Positions 41,678 to 49,598 of a stretch of DNA of 64,000 nucleotides are shown here, piece after piece. The stretch comes from Streptomyces sp. FIT100 (GTDB lineage: Bacteria; Actinomycetota; Actinomycetes; Streptomycetales; Streptomycetaceae), in the NCBI RefSeq assembly GCF_024584805.1, contig NZ_CP075715.1, positions 6,047,526 to 6,111,525 on the forward strand, in the 5' to 3' direction. Position 1 is the first letter of the stretch. Each line of letters begins with the position of its first letter. The notes under the pieces were generated by a model. That model ran no database searches and was not told the origin of the DNA. It was given only the letters and a program-made list of their open reading frames with translations. Both the position numbers and the translations under genes were made by a program.

Positions 41678-41940
41678 ATGAGCACACTGCGCATCTCGCA
41701 GCTGGCCGAACGCTCCGGCGTACCGGCCTCGACGCTGCGGTTCTACGAGACGGCCGGGCTGCTGCCCGCCGAGCGGACCTCGTCCGGCTATCGCCAGTAC
41801 GGGCCGGACGCGGTGGAGCGCCTCGCGTTCATCTCCTCCGCGAAGCTGCTGGGGCTGGCGCTGGAGGACATCCGCGATCTGCTGGACGTACGGGACGCGG
41901 GGGTGTGCGCTGCGGTGCGGGCACGGATGGTGCCGCTGGT
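41678..41940 (+). pseudogene. MerR-family regulator, truncated next to IS1182
   Basis: The N-terminal HTH is complete (LRISQLAERSGVPASTLRFYE, GLLPAERTSSGYRQYG) and followed by the dimerisation helix start (LLGLALEDIRDLLDVRDAGVC). Family similarity ends after RARMVPLV; 41 bp of unrelated sequence follow and then IS1182 copy 2, whose sequence supplies the stop at 42064. The metal-binding and dimer helix regions are missing, so the product is unlikely to work as a regulator. Confidence 0.82.
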
Positions 41941-41981
41941 TTCCCTCGCTTCATACACCGGCAGCCTTCGGACCTACTTGT

Positions 41982-43698
41982 CTAGAAGGCTGCTGAAAAT
42001 CTTGGTTGAGGGGCTGCTCGGCTGTGGGCCGGGCGGCTCTTTCGTTATGCGGTGGCCGGGGTGAGGTGCCAGTTGCCGTTGGCTCGGGTGAGTCCGAGGT
42101 TGATCAGTCGGCGGAGGTTGAGGGCGGCAGCGCGGTGATGGAGCCAGATGTTGTTGGCGATGACGCCCCGGTGCGGGACGCGGCGGTTGCCTTTGGCGAC
42201 CAGCCAGGCGATGGCGCGTTCAACTGGTGGCCGCCATCTGCGGTATTCGTCCTGCCAGGCCACATCGGTGGCAGCCTGTGTCCGGGCGGTGGCCAGCAGT
42301 TCGTGCTTGGGGTGGACGTTGAGGGTGCGTCCGGTCTTGGATGTGGTGCAGCGTCCGCGCAGCGGGCAGTCGGTGCAGAGGCGTTTGAATTGGGCGGTGC
42401 GGGCACCGTCTGCTTTGACCTGTCCGAGGTTGGCGGTGTGGCCGGCCGGGCAGGTCGCGGTGCCGGCCGCTGTGTCGATGTGGAAGTCGTCGATGGTGAA
42501 GCCGCCGGGGACGGCCTGCCGCAGCGGTGGCGGCTTGATCACCAGGGTGTGGCCGTCGGCCTGCAACTGTGCGCGCAGATGGCCGGTGCCGTAGGCGGAA
42601 TCGCCGAGCACGGTTAACTCCTGGCCCTCGTCCTCGTCGGCCAGCAGATCGCAGGCGACAGCGGCCTCGTGGTTGTCGGGGCCGTTGCCGCTGGTGAGGG
42701 CAACCGCGGTGAACAGTCCAGTCTCCGGCTCGACGGACGCATGTCCTTTGAAGCCGTCCTGGTGGCGGGTTCGGTTCTTGTGGATGTGCCGTGCGTCGGG
42801 ATCGACGGTGGACACCGTCCGGTCCGCCACCGTGCGCTTCGCGATGCGCCAGCGGCCGTCACGCCCGTCGGAGTCATCGGCCGGCTCCACGTCCTGGCCC
42901 GCGACCAGGGCCAGCAAACCGACCGCGTTCGCCGCCCTCTCGCCGAGTTCCTGTTCAGGCAGGCGTCCGAGCAGGTTGAGGGCGTCGGCGACCAGCGCGT
43001 CGACCAACGCGGCACGCGCTTGCTCGTCGTCCCAGGCGATCCTCGGCTTGCCCGGGTCGGTGTAATCGTGCGCCGTGCACCACTGCTCCACGGTCTCCCC
43101 GCCTCCGGGGACCTCGCGGATTACCCGGCGGACCGCGGAGATGATCTGGGTAACGGTGTCCTGGGTGGCCACCGCGTCATCGAGCACGGTGGAGTCCAGA
43201 GCCCGCCGCTGCTTGCCCTTGAGCACGCCGGTCGCGGCCACGACCTCTTTGACCTTGGTGAAGATCCGCGTCGGATCGGCCGAGTGACGCAGTCGGCGCC
43301 GGAAGTACGTCAGCAGCGACGGGTCGAACGCCGTGTCATACAGGCCGAGCCCGCAGGCCGCCTTCCATCGCAGGTCACACCGCAGTTCCTGGACCGTCTC
43401 GAAGTCCGACAACCCGTACAGACTCTGCAGCACCACGGTCGCGGCCAGCACCTGCGGTGGCAGGCTCGGACGGCCGTTGGGCGAGGGATACATGTCGGCG
43501 AACATCCCTGGCTCGAACAGCACCTCACGATGCTCGGCCAGGAACGCGAACACAGTCCCCACCGGGATCAACTCCCGGCAGGTCTCCCACACATCCGGCC
43601 CGACCATCTCCCCGGCCCATTCCCCCTGCATGCCTACAAGACTGGCCCCGACTCCACCGAGCCGGGGCCAGAACACGAGATTTTCAGCAGCCTTCTAG
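41982..43698 (-). mobile_element. IS1182-family insertion sequence, copy 2 (inverted)
   Basis: Same 1717-bp length as copy 1, with the same 21-bp terminal inverted repeats at 41982-42002 and 43678-43698 and CTAG at both edges, in opposite orientation. It lies 41 bp after the end of the broken MerR gene and directly abuts an IS5-type element at the right CTAG. The translated transposase is identical to copy 1, which implies recent movement. Confidence 0.9.
42045..43631 (-). CDS. IS1182-family transposase (copy 2)
   Basis: 528 residues, identical in translation to the gene at 7309-8895, with D (ALDSTVLDDAV), D (LGDSAYGTG) and E (VERAIAWLV) motifs intact. The same leader hairpin precedes the ATG. 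An in-frame GTG 45 bp upstream is an alternative start. Confidence 0.9.
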   Translation of the reverse strand: MQGEWAGEMVGPDVWETCRELIPVGTVFAFLAEHREVLFEPGMFADMYPSPNGRPSLPPQVLAATVVLQSLYGLSDFETVQELRCDLRWKAACGLGLYDTAFDPSLLTYFRRRLRHSADPTRIFTKVKEVVAATGVLKGKQRRALDSTVLDDAVATQDTVTQIISAVRRVIREVPGGGETVEQWCTAHDYTDPGKPRIAWDDEQARAALVDALVADALNLLGRLPEQELGERAANAVGLLALVAGQDVEPADDSDGRDGRWRIAKRTVADRTVSTVDPDARHIHKNRTRHQDGFKGHASVEPETGLFTAVALTSGNGPDNHEAAVACDLLADEDEGQELTVLGDSAYGTGHLRAQLQADGHTLVIKPPPLRQAVPGGFTIDDFHIDTAAGTATCPAGHTANLGQVKADGARTAQFKRLCTDCPLRGRCTTSKTGRTLNVHPKHELLATARTQAATDVAWQDEYRRWRPPVERAIAWLVAKGNRRVPHRGVIANNIWLHHRAAALNLRRLINLGLTRANGNWHLTPATA

Positions 43699-43751
43699 GT
43701 CGTGTCCGATGGGTCGTGTGACGCTCCCGCTAGGACCTCGTTCCGTGGGAC

Positions 43752-44636
43752 ATGGGGCGGGGAGATCTTTCGGATGAAGAGTGGGCTCGGCTGGAGCCGC
43801 ACTTGCCAACGAATCGCGGGCGGGGCGGACGGTGGCAATGCCACCGTCGTGTGATCAACGGGATTCTGTTCCGGCAGCGGACCGGCCTGCCCTGGCGGGA
43901 CCTGCCTCCCTGCTTCGGTAGCTGGAAGACGGTTCACGACCGTCATCGCAGGTGGTCGGCGGACGGCACGTGGGAGAAAATTCTGCGGGCCGTCCAGGCC
44001 AACACTGATGCCGAGGGCCTAATCGACTGGAGCATGGTCAGCGTCGATTCCACGACCTGCCGCGCTCATCAGCACGCGGCTGGCGCCTCCACCCACGCCC
44101 CGAAGATCAAGGGACGGGGCAAGAGCCCGGCGCGCCACCGCTCCGATGAGGCCCTGGGACGCTCGCGAGGTGGGCTGACAAGCAAGATCCACCTTGCGGG
44201 AGAGGGCGGGCTCCGCCCGCTCGGGTTCGTCATCACGCCCGGACAGTGGGGGGACGCACCGCAGATGCTTCCCGTCCTGGAAGAGATCCGTGTGCCCCGG
44301 CATGCTGGTGGACGACCGCGCACCCGGCCCGACCACGTCGGGGGAGATAAGGCGTACTCGTCACGTAGTAACCGGCGCCACCTGCGCAGACGCCAGATCA
44401 AGCACACCATCCCCGAACCGAGGGACCAACGGGCCAACCGCCGGCGCCGCGGCAGCCAAGGCGGCCGACCCGCAGGATTCGACAAGACGATCTACCGCCG
44501 CCGCAACGAAGTCGAGCGGACCATCAACCGGCTCAAGAACTTCCGAGCCGTCGCCACACGCTTCGACAAGCGGGCGTACATCTTCCACGGGACGGTCACC
44601 GTGGCTGCTATCCACCTATGGCTCCGCCCGCAGTAG
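43752..44636 (+). CDS. IS5-family transposase
   Basis: A 294-residue transposase with DLSDEEWARLEPHLP at the N-terminus, GILFRQRTGLPWRDLPPCFG, and the catalytic D in SVDSTTCRAHQHAAGA, D in VGGDKAYSSR and E in RRNEVERTINRLKNFR. It is intact in length for the single-frame IS5 group. The ATG is near the left terminal repeat as expected. Confidence 0.88.
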   Translation: MGRGDLSDEEWARLEPHLPTNRGRGGRWQCHRRVINGILFRQRTGLPWRDLPPCFGSWKTVHDRHRRWSADGTWEKILRAVQANTDAEGLIDWSMVSVDSTTCRAHQHAAGASTHAPKIKGRGKSPARHRSDEALGRSRGGLTSKIHLAGEGGLRPLGFVITPGQWGDAPQMLPVLEEIRVPRHAGGRPRTRPDHVGGDKAYSSRSNRRHLRRRQIKHTIPEPRDQRANRRRRGSQGGRPAGFDKTIYRRRNEVERTINRLKNFRAVATRFDKRAYIFHGTVTVAAIHLWLRPQ

Positions 44637-44724
44637 AGCGCCCCGTTCAGAGATCCTCGGCACCCGGGCAGTCGTGGCGCAGGTCGCTGAGCACGCGCGC
44701 GCCGACAGCCCTGTCGAACTCGGT

Positions 44725-45174
44725 CTACCAGGGTGGGCGGGTGTCGCGGCGTGCTTCCGGGGTCTGCTCGGGCAGAGCCGTGCCTTGGTCGGTGCGCAGC
44801 AGCATGCCCGGGTCGGGTTCGAAGTCCTCATTGGGCGGTGCCGGCTGGTGGAAACGCTCGGTGCGCGGAATGGTGACTTCCACCAGCCGGTCTTCATGGA
44901 ACATCCATAGCCCGAAGCAGTCGTCGTCCTGGTCGCGGAGCAAAACTTGCACCGTATGCGGATGCGGCCACGGCAGCGACTCCAGGTGCTTGAGCAGGCC
45001 CTTGCGGGCACGCATTTTCTCGAACTCCAGGGCCCATCCGAACTCGTAGCCCCACTGCCCCGCTATCGGGACGAAGCGGCCTCGCCACGTGCGTTCTGGA
45101 TCTTCCTGGGTCAGCGGTTCCATGACCTCGTCCGACCAGCGGGCGAGCACGATGGCCTCGGCATCTCTACTCAT
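44725..45174 (-). CDS. Hypothetical protein between IS5 ends
   Basis: A 149-residue soluble protein, not recognised. It has a run of aromatic and acidic residues (GRFVPIAGQWGYEFGWALEF), PHPHTVQVLLRDQDDDCFG and a Pro/Glu-rich C-terminus. Codon use is like that of Streptomyces chromosomal genes. It is on the strand opposite to the transposase, within the terminal repeats. It may be a passenger gene or a chromosomal gene trapped between two IS relics. Confidence 0.6.
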   Translation of the reverse strand: MSRDAEAIVLARWSDEVMEPLTQEDPERTWRGRFVPIAGQWGYEFGWALEFEKMRARKGLLKHLESLPWPHPHTVQVLLRDQDDDCFGLWMFHEDRLVEVTIPRTERFHQPAPPNEDFEPDPGMLLRTDQGTALPEQTPEARRDTRPPW

Positions 45175-45364
45175 GCCGGAGTATCACCGCATCCGCCTAA
45201 TCCACCGCAACCAAATTCCTCAACCGGCCGACGCGGGCAACGGTTGGCGGATTGGTGAAGAGCTCTCAGTGCCAGCGAGCCCGGCGACGGAGCCTTCTGA
45301 GAAGCCCATCTGCGCTTACGCCACGGCCCTGATCAGCTCACACGACTCATCGGACAGCCCCTAG

Positions 45365-45501
45365 TGGTCGTGGTCGGCCCGCCGAGCACGTTCCTCGTGA
45401 CCATGGTGTGCGCGCCGGGTGAGCCGATGCTCAAGTTCGTCGACGAGGAGGAGCTGAGGCAGCGGGCGCATCTGCGCGCCCCACGTCCCTCCGAAGGCTG
45501 A
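45365..45501 (+). pseudogene. C-terminal fragment of a cupin gene
   Basis: The in-frame remnant reads FLVTMVCAPGEPMLKFVDEE and ends RAPRPSEG before TGA. It is clearly homologous to the end of the complete cupin at 59733-60179 (FLVTMVCAPGQPMLTLVDEE ... RAPRPSAG). The first 100 or so residues are missing and the break is at the CTAG of the IS5-type element, so the insertion or a deletion beside it removed them. Confidence 0.85.
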
Positions 45502-45675
45502 CCGTACGGTTCGAAGCCGTCCGCCGGCCGACTGGACGCGCATGGTGTGGAGTGTCGCCCGGCGCGGCCGCCCGCTTCTTTGACAGCCATCCCTTGATCT
45601 GTCGGGGAGCCGCTGACTCACATGCGGGCGTGGCAATGCCTCGCATCCACTCCCACGGGAAATCGCGGCTATGAT

Positions 45676-45691
45676 TTGAAGAGTTCTTCAA
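45676..45691. promoter_or_regulatory. Palindrome upstream of an ArsR-family operon
   Basis: TTGAAGAGTTCTTCAA has perfect 7-bp arms around GT and lies 43 bp before the GTG of the 65-residue gene. It has the form of an ArsR/SmtB operator and probably serves the ArsR gene at 45913. Confidence 0.55.
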
Positions 45692-45734
45692 TTTGCTAGT
45701 TGTCATGGTGTGCAGGTCATGAGAAGGGTCGCAG

Positions 45735-45932
45735 GTGGCCGGGTTCATCGAAGCAGCACTGGAGCGGGTCCGGGCAGCGCGGGCAGCTCTTCAGGCGGCC
45801 CTGGAAGCGAAGGACGCGTTCGGCGTGGCAGTGGCGCAGGACGAGCTGGACGATGCGCTCCAGCTGGCGGACAGCTATGGGATCGACGTGGAGGCGGAGG
45901 AGGGTGACCCGGATGCCGGTACCGCTCTATGA
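45735..45932 (+). CDS. Small alpha-helical protein, 65 residues
   Basis: A GTG-initiated small protein (AALERVRAARAALQAALEAK, then VAQDELDDALQLADSYGID) with heptad-like Ala/Leu spacing that predicts a helical hairpin. AAGGG precedes the start. Its last 20 codons overlap the start of the ArsR gene at 45913 in another frame, so the two are probably translated together. Function unknown. Confidence 0.55.
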   Translation: MAGFIEAALERVRAARAALQAALEAKDAFGVAVAQDELDDALQLADSYGIDVEAEEGDPDAGTAL

Positions 45933-46251
45933 GGCGAAGGCGGAGTTCTTCCGGATGCTGGGCCATCCTGTGCGCATCCGGGTGCTGGAGCTGCTGCAGG
46001 ACGGACCGATGCCGGTCCGGGACCTGCTCGCGGCGATCGAGATCGAGGCGTCGAGTCTGTCCCAGCAGCTCGCCGTGCTCCGCCGCTCGGGGATCGTGAC
46101 CGCGACCCGGGAGGGGTCCACGGTGGTGTACGAGCTTGCGGGCGGGGACGTGGCGGACCTGCTCGCCGCCGCGCGGCGCATCCTCTCCGTGCTGCTGGCC
46201 GGGCAGCAGGAACTCCTGGACGAGCTACGTGCGGCGCAGTCGGCACCGTGA
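45913..46251 (+). CDS. ArsR/SmtB-family regulator
   Basis: A 112-residue winged-helix regulator: AKAEFFRMLGHPVRIRVLELL, the recognition helix ASSLSQQLAVLRRSGIV and wing TREGSTVVYEL. It has no cysteine, so classical metal sensing by Cys is unlikely. It is very close to the product at 52143-52484 and more distant from 47193-47543. The three paralogues probably control related genes. Confidence 0.85.
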   Translation: MPVPLYEAKAEFFRMLGHPVRIRVLELLQDGPMPVRDLLAAIEIEASSLSQQLAVLRRSGIVTATREGSTVVYELAGGDVADLLAAARRILSVLLAGQQELLDELRAAQSAP

Positions 46252-46444
46252 CGAGCGCGGGCCGCTCCCGGCCGTGGGGTCGCAGGAAGCCTGCGGCTGG
46301 TGTCGAGCACACCAGGCCGCACCGTTCAGCGACACACATACGAGGGCGAGGTCGGTGCGGAGCCGGCTGTCGTCCACGACGGCAAGATCATGCTCGTCCG
46401 GTTCCGCATTCCTGCACAGAGAGAGTCAAGGGAGAAGGCAGGCT

Positions 46445-46609
46445 GTGAGCGTTGACAGGTCCGAGAACGCGGCCAGGAACGGGAGGGATGCGGAACGATG
46501 GAAGGAGCGCGGCGTCATGCTGCGCGTCTTCGTGTACGTCTTCGCGACCCACCTCTTCGCAGGCTTCGTGTGGCTGCTCTTCTACGTGGGCGAGCACGCC
46601 CCCAAATAG
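46445..46609 (+). CDS. DUF6126-type small membrane protein
   Basis: A 54-residue protein with a charged N-terminus (VSVDRSENAARNGRDAERWK) and one membrane helix (VFVYVFATHLFAGFVWLLFY) near the C-terminus. I recognise the KERGVMLRVFVYV pattern as the small Streptomyces DUF6126 family, function unknown. GGGAGAAGG precedes the GTG. A fragment of a paralogue is at 61123-61162. Confidence 0.7.
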   Translation: MSVDRSENAARNGRDAERWKERGVMLRVFVYVFATHLFAGFVWLLFYVGEHAPK

Positions 46610-47168
46610 TGGGCGAACTGCAGCGTGCGGGAGAGCCCGAGGCGGGCGACGTAGCCGCGGCAGCCCATGTCCCGTGCGGCGTCCGTGGTGAAGCGGTCGC
46701 GCACGGTTGAGTGCCTGAGCGCGCTGGGTGATATCGCGGATGTCGGCGCGCCGATTGCCTTCAGGCACTCGGAAGTGGGCAGCGTGCGCAGGGCCGCCCC
46801 GCTGGTACGAGTTGGTGACCGCCCCTTCGGCCCCGTAACCGCCGGGCGAACTCACCGCAGTTGATGGCACAGCCGGCCGCGCCCCGTACCGCTCCGCGTC
46901 GTACACCGGGCCGAAGTCCGCAGCGATCTAGATCTCGAAGCTGTTGCACGAGTCCGCGTCCACACAGTGCGCCTGGGCCCATGAACGCCCCTCCCCGGGA
47001 TGGTGGTGAGGAAACTTCGCGACGCTTAACCGGCAGCCCGGAAGCCGGAGTTGCGACTCTCTTCTTGCGCTTTGTCGACTTGACTCGGACTTTGATTTCC
47101 CCGTATTCGACGCGGGGTTGAAGGCGGCCGCCTCTCGACGCGCAGAGCGCAGTTCGTGTGCGTCGAAG
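46610..47168. other. 559-bp stretch with no confident gene
   Basis: Several short frames exist, for example a minus-strand frame containing RFTTDAARDMGCRGYVARLG, but none has a start, ribosome site and continuous codon bias together. It may hold remnants of decayed genes. Confidence 0.4.
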
Positions 47169-47192
47169 GGCGGCCACCGCTCGATGGCCGCC
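47169..47192 (-). terminator. Hairpin directly after an ArsR gene
   Basis: GGCGGCCA and TGGCCGCC with an 8-nt loop, adjacent to the stop codon of the minus-strand ArsR gene at 47193. Confidence 0.6.
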
Positions 47193-47543
47193 TTACAGCG
47201 GCGGTTTCTCCTGCGAGGCCGCGGCCTGGAGGTCGGCGAGCAGTTCGGCCTGGCCCGCCAGCACACCGGAGAGGATCACACGCGCGACCTGGAGCAGTTC
47301 GGCCACCTGCACGGTGGTCAGCGAATAGTACACGGCCGAGCCCTCGCGGCGTGTGGCGACGAGATTGGCCCGGCGCAGCACAGCGAGCTGCTGCGAGAGA
47401 TGAGCGGGCTCGACGCCCACGATGGGCAGCATCTCGGAGACCGCGTGCTCACGCTCGCTGAGCAGCTCCAGCACACGGATCCGGACCGGATGACCCAGCG
47501 TCTTGAAGAACTCCGCCTTCAGCTGGTACAGCGGCGCGCTCAC
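47193..47543 (-). CDS. ArsR/SmtB-family regulator
   Basis: A 116-residue winged-helix protein from the GTG at 47543 (VSAPLYQLKAEFFKTLGHPVR). Recognition helix AHLSQQLAVLRRANLV, wing RREGSAVYYSL. No cysteine is present. A longer reading from the ATG at 47621 is possible but its first 26 residues do not look like the family. It is divergent from a zinc-ribbon/STAS gene pair, with a 24-bp palindrome between. Confidence 0.85.
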   Translation of the reverse strand: MSAPLYQLKAEFFKTLGHPVRIRVLELLSEREHAVSEMLPIVGVEPAHLSQQLAVLRRANLVATRREGSAVYYSLTTVQVAELLQVARVILSGVLAGQAELLADLQAAASQEKPPL

Positions 47544-47678
47544 CGAACCCACCTGACCGCCCGCCGGACCTCTCTGGGGCCAGAGGGCCACGGATGTGCG
47601 TTCTTCCTGCATCGCATCCACTCACAACTCTTCGCCATGGGGTCATCCTCACCTCTTCAGGCCTAGGTGATGACCTTG

Positions 47679-47702
47679 GTAATTGCTAAGGTTAGCAATT
47701 AC
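47679..47702. promoter_or_regulatory. 24-bp palindromic ArsR operator
   Basis: GTAATTGCTA-AGGT-TAGCAATTAC has perfect 10-bp arms. It lies between the divergent ArsR and zinc-ribbon genes. Its core AATTGC-N8-GCAATT recurs exactly upstream of the ArsR-SulP operon. Confidence 0.75.
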
Positions 47703-47726
47703 GAAGAATGGAAGAGGGAGGTTCGG

Positions 47727-47933
47727 GTGCGAATCCCACGATTGCGTGGAGGCGGGGCCCTGCTCAAGTGCCCTGCATGCCGTCTCAAGTGCCTGCCCGC
47801 GGCCATCGGTGCGGATGGCTCCTGCCCCCGCTGCGGGCATCAGCGTCTGCTCAGCATGGACATCGACCGCGGATGGATCCGGCGCGGCGCGGACACGGCG
47901 TCCAGCGGTCGGCAGGCCGACGGCGAGGCCTGA
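47727..47933 (+). CDS. Small zinc-ribbon protein, 68 residues
   Basis: A GTG-initiated protein with CPACRLKC and CPRCGHQ, two CxxC-type knuckles about 17 residues apart that should bind one zinc. The rest is basic. GAGGGAGG precedes the start. It lies 24 bp downstream of the ArsR palindrome and 14 bp before a STAS gene, so it is probably the first gene of an ArsR-controlled pair. Confidence 0.6.
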   Translation: MRIPRLRGGGALLKCPACRLKCLPAAIGADGSCPRCGHQRLLSMDIDRGWIRRGADTASSGRQADGEA

Positions 47934-47947
47934 GCGGGGTTGCTTCC

Positions 47948-48298
47948 ATGAGCATCAGCTGGAGTGTCGAGGAGCAGCGCGGTGTGGCGGTCATGAGCGT
48001 CGCCGGCTTCCTCGGCAACAATGCGATCGGCCGCTTCTCGGACGGCTTCGACTGGGTGGTCGCCCGCAGCGCGGGAGTCGTCGTCCTGGACTTCACCGAG
48101 CTGCTCGGATGGAGCGCCGAGGGAGAGGCGGCCGTCATCCAGGCAGCTGCCGGACTTCGGAGCACAGGGCGGCCGCTGAGCCTGTGCGGCCTGTCTCGCC
48201 TGGAGGTCACGGCCCTCTGGGCCGGTCACCTCGACGCCATGACCGTCTACTCGGACCTGGATTCCGCCCTCAACGCCGAGGCGCCGCCGGCCGGCTGA
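47948..48298 (+). CDS. STAS-domain protein (anti-sigma-factor antagonist type)
   Basis: A 116-residue STAS fold: VAVMSVAGFLGNNAIGRFSDG, VVVLDFTELLGWSAEGEAAV, then STGRPLSLCGLSRLEV. The Ser in GWSAEG sits where SpoIIAA-like proteins are phosphorylated. It is a paralogue of the STAS protein at 49159-49572. It may switch a partner kinase/anti-sigma factor such as the ATPase at 49599. Confidence 0.75.
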   Translation: MSISWSVEEQRGVAVMSVAGFLGNNAIGRFSDGFDWVVARSAGVVVLDFTELLGWSAEGEAAVIQAAAGLRSTGRPLSLCGLSRLEVTALWAGHLDAMTVYSDLDSALNAEAPPAG

Positions 48299-48425
48299 CC
48301 CGCGTGAGAGCTGCGACCGGCCAGGAAAGGGATTCGGGAAGGGCGATGACCTTGATCCTCAGGTGGAGGGTGGGCTTTGTGTGCAGATACGTAGACAAGT
48401 AGTTATCCCGGCATATCGTGACACT

Positions 48426-48845
48426 GTGCCCCGTCCCTTGGGAGAGCTCGAAGACGCCGTCATGACGCGCATCTGGCAGTGGAACCGCCCCGTGACGGTC
48501 CGGGAAGTCCTGGAAGATCTCCAGCAGGAGCGGTCCATCGCCTACACCACTGAGATGACCGTCATGGACAACCTTCACCAGAAGGGTTGGGTGCGCCGGG
48601 ACGTCGAAGGGCGCGCCTATCGGTACCGCGCGGTCTCCACTCGTGCCGCGTACTCGGCCGCGTTGATGAACGAAGCCTGGTCCTTGAGCGACAACCCCGC
48701 CGCTGCCCTGGTCGCCTTCTTCGGCATGATGTCGCCGGAGCAGCGCGCGGCGCTCCAGCACGTGATCCGTATCGTTGAGCCACAGGTGCAACACGGCGCC
48801 TCACAAGGCCCTTCGGTCGACAACGCCGAGGAGCCAAGGCCGTAG
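48426..48845 (+). CDS. BlaI/MecI-family transcriptional regulator
   Basis: A 139-residue protein with the family winged helix: LGELEDAVMTRIWQWNRPVTVREVLEDL, TTEMTVMDNLHQKGWVRRD and RAYRYRAV. These repressors are inactivated by proteolysis via a BlaR1-like protease, of which none is nearby. TATCGT lies 6 nt before the GTG, which suggests a leaderless transcript. The C-terminus (FFGMMSPEQRAAL) is the dimer region. Confidence 0.82.
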   Translation: MPRPLGELEDAVMTRIWQWNRPVTVREVLEDLQQERSIAYTTEMTVMDNLHQKGWVRRDVEGRAYRYRAVSTRAAYSAALMNEAWSLSDNPAAALVAFFGMMSPEQRAALQHVIRIVEPQVQHGASQGPSVDNAEEPRP

Positions 48846-48902
48846 GTGCGAACTGTGCCCCTCAGCCCCGTATGCGCCCGCGGAGCTGCCGCGGGAGGGC
48901 GG

Positions 48903-49124
48903 TCATGCCTTCTTCAGGAACTGGGTTTTCAGGACGAGGCCTTTGACCTTCTTGGTGTTGCATTCGACCTCGTCGGGCTTGCCGGTGAGGCGGATGTTCT
49001 TCACCAGGGTGCCGCGCTTGAGGGTCTCGGAGGTGCCCTTGACCTTGAGGTCCTTGGTCAGCGTTACGGAGTCGCCGTCCTGCAGGACGGTGCCGTTGCT
49101 GTCCTTCACCACGACATCGCTCAT
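48903..49124 (-). CDS. PhnA-domain protein lacking the zinc ribbon
   Basis: A 73-residue protein corresponding to the C-terminal domain of PhnA/YjdM proteins: VVVKDSNGTVLQDGDSVTLTKDLKVKG and LVKNIRLTG. The usual N-terminal zinc ribbon is absent. The old name alkylphosphonate utilisation protein is not a demonstrated function. It is the last gene of the minus-strand SulP operon. Confidence 0.75.
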   Translation of the reverse strand: MSDVVVKDSNGTVLQDGDSVTLTKDLKVKGTSETLKRGTLVKNIRLTGKPDEVECNTKKVKGLVLKTQFLKKA

Positions 49125-49158
49125 GGTTTTTCTGCCTGCTTTCTGATGCGTGTTCTTC

Positions 49159-49572
49159 TTACATCTGGCCCTGGGGTGCGGGATTCCGCACGCCGGGCCA
49201 GTCGTCGCTGTACCACTCACGCGTGTGGCCGCCTGCGTCCTGGTAGGCCGCGCGCGCGGTGGCGAGGTCGCAATGGACGGGGATCGCCGGGTGCGATCCA
49301 TCGGGTACGAGTGAGCCGTCGGCGGGTATCGCGGCGAGCTCCAGGCTCCGTCCTTCCTTGGTGAGCCGGCGGGCCGCCTGGGTAATGGCGAGCTGGCCAC
49401 CGATGGACCATCCGCGCAGGTCGGTGAGGTCGAGAATGACCGGCCCGGTGCCTCGGGCCAGTACCCAGCCGACCGCGCCGGCGAAGCGGTCCACCGCGTC
49501 GCCGCCGAGGAAGCCGGACAGCGACAGGACGCAGAAGTCCTGCTGGATGGTGTAACGCCACTCGATGGTCAT
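49159..49572 (-). CDS. STAS-domain protein
   Basis: A 137-residue protein with VLSLSGFLGGDAVDRFAGAV, PVILDLTDLRGWSIGGQLAI and SLELAAIPADG; the Ser in GWSIGG is the likely phospho-site. A hydrophilic extension of about 25 residues (GGHTREWYSDDWPG) follows the STAS fold. It lies next to an anti-sigma-type ATPase gene and is paralogous to 47948-48298. Confidence 0.75.
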   Translation of the reverse strand: MTIEWRYTIQQDFCVLSLSGFLGGDAVDRFAGAVGWVLARGTGPVILDLTDLRGWSIGGQLAITQAARRLTKEGRSLELAAIPADGSLVPDGSHPAIPVHCDLATARAAYQDAGGHTREWYSDDWPGVRNPAPQGQM

Positions 49573-49598
49573 CGTTGCTTTCTCGCTTCGCAGTGCTG

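Larger units (their letters stand above)
43699..45360 (+). mobile_element. IS5-type element or composite of two IS5 ends, bounded by CTAG
   Basis: The left end G-TCG-TGTCCGATGGGTCGTG and the right end, read inward as G-GGC-TGTCCGATGAGTCGTG, match at 19 of 23 positions in register, and each is preceded by CTAG (43695-43698; 45361-45364). Between them are an IS5-type transposase and, unusually, 700 bp more with an opposite-strand gene. Either this is an IS with a passenger gene or the two ends belong to different IS copies that flank a chromosomal fragment. Confidence 0.6.

Noticed and set aside
41678..42064. The MerR-IS1182 fusion frame as a functional hybrid gene
   Set aside because: Family similarity ends at 41940; the remainder is filler and antisense IS sequence.
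7242..43698. The inverted IS1182 pair as a composite transposon carrying 33 kb
   Set aside because: The DNA between is mostly conserved core genome in normal order, so co-mobilisation is unlikely; inversion is the more realistic consequence.
46388..47177. Possible genes between the DUF6126 gene and the ArsR gene
   Set aside because: Short frames on both strands lack a start with a ribosome site and any family pattern; recorded as uncharacterised.
48375..48425. A BlaI-type operator upstream of the BlaI/MecI gene
   Set aside because: Only a poor dyad could be drawn, so it was not listed as a site.
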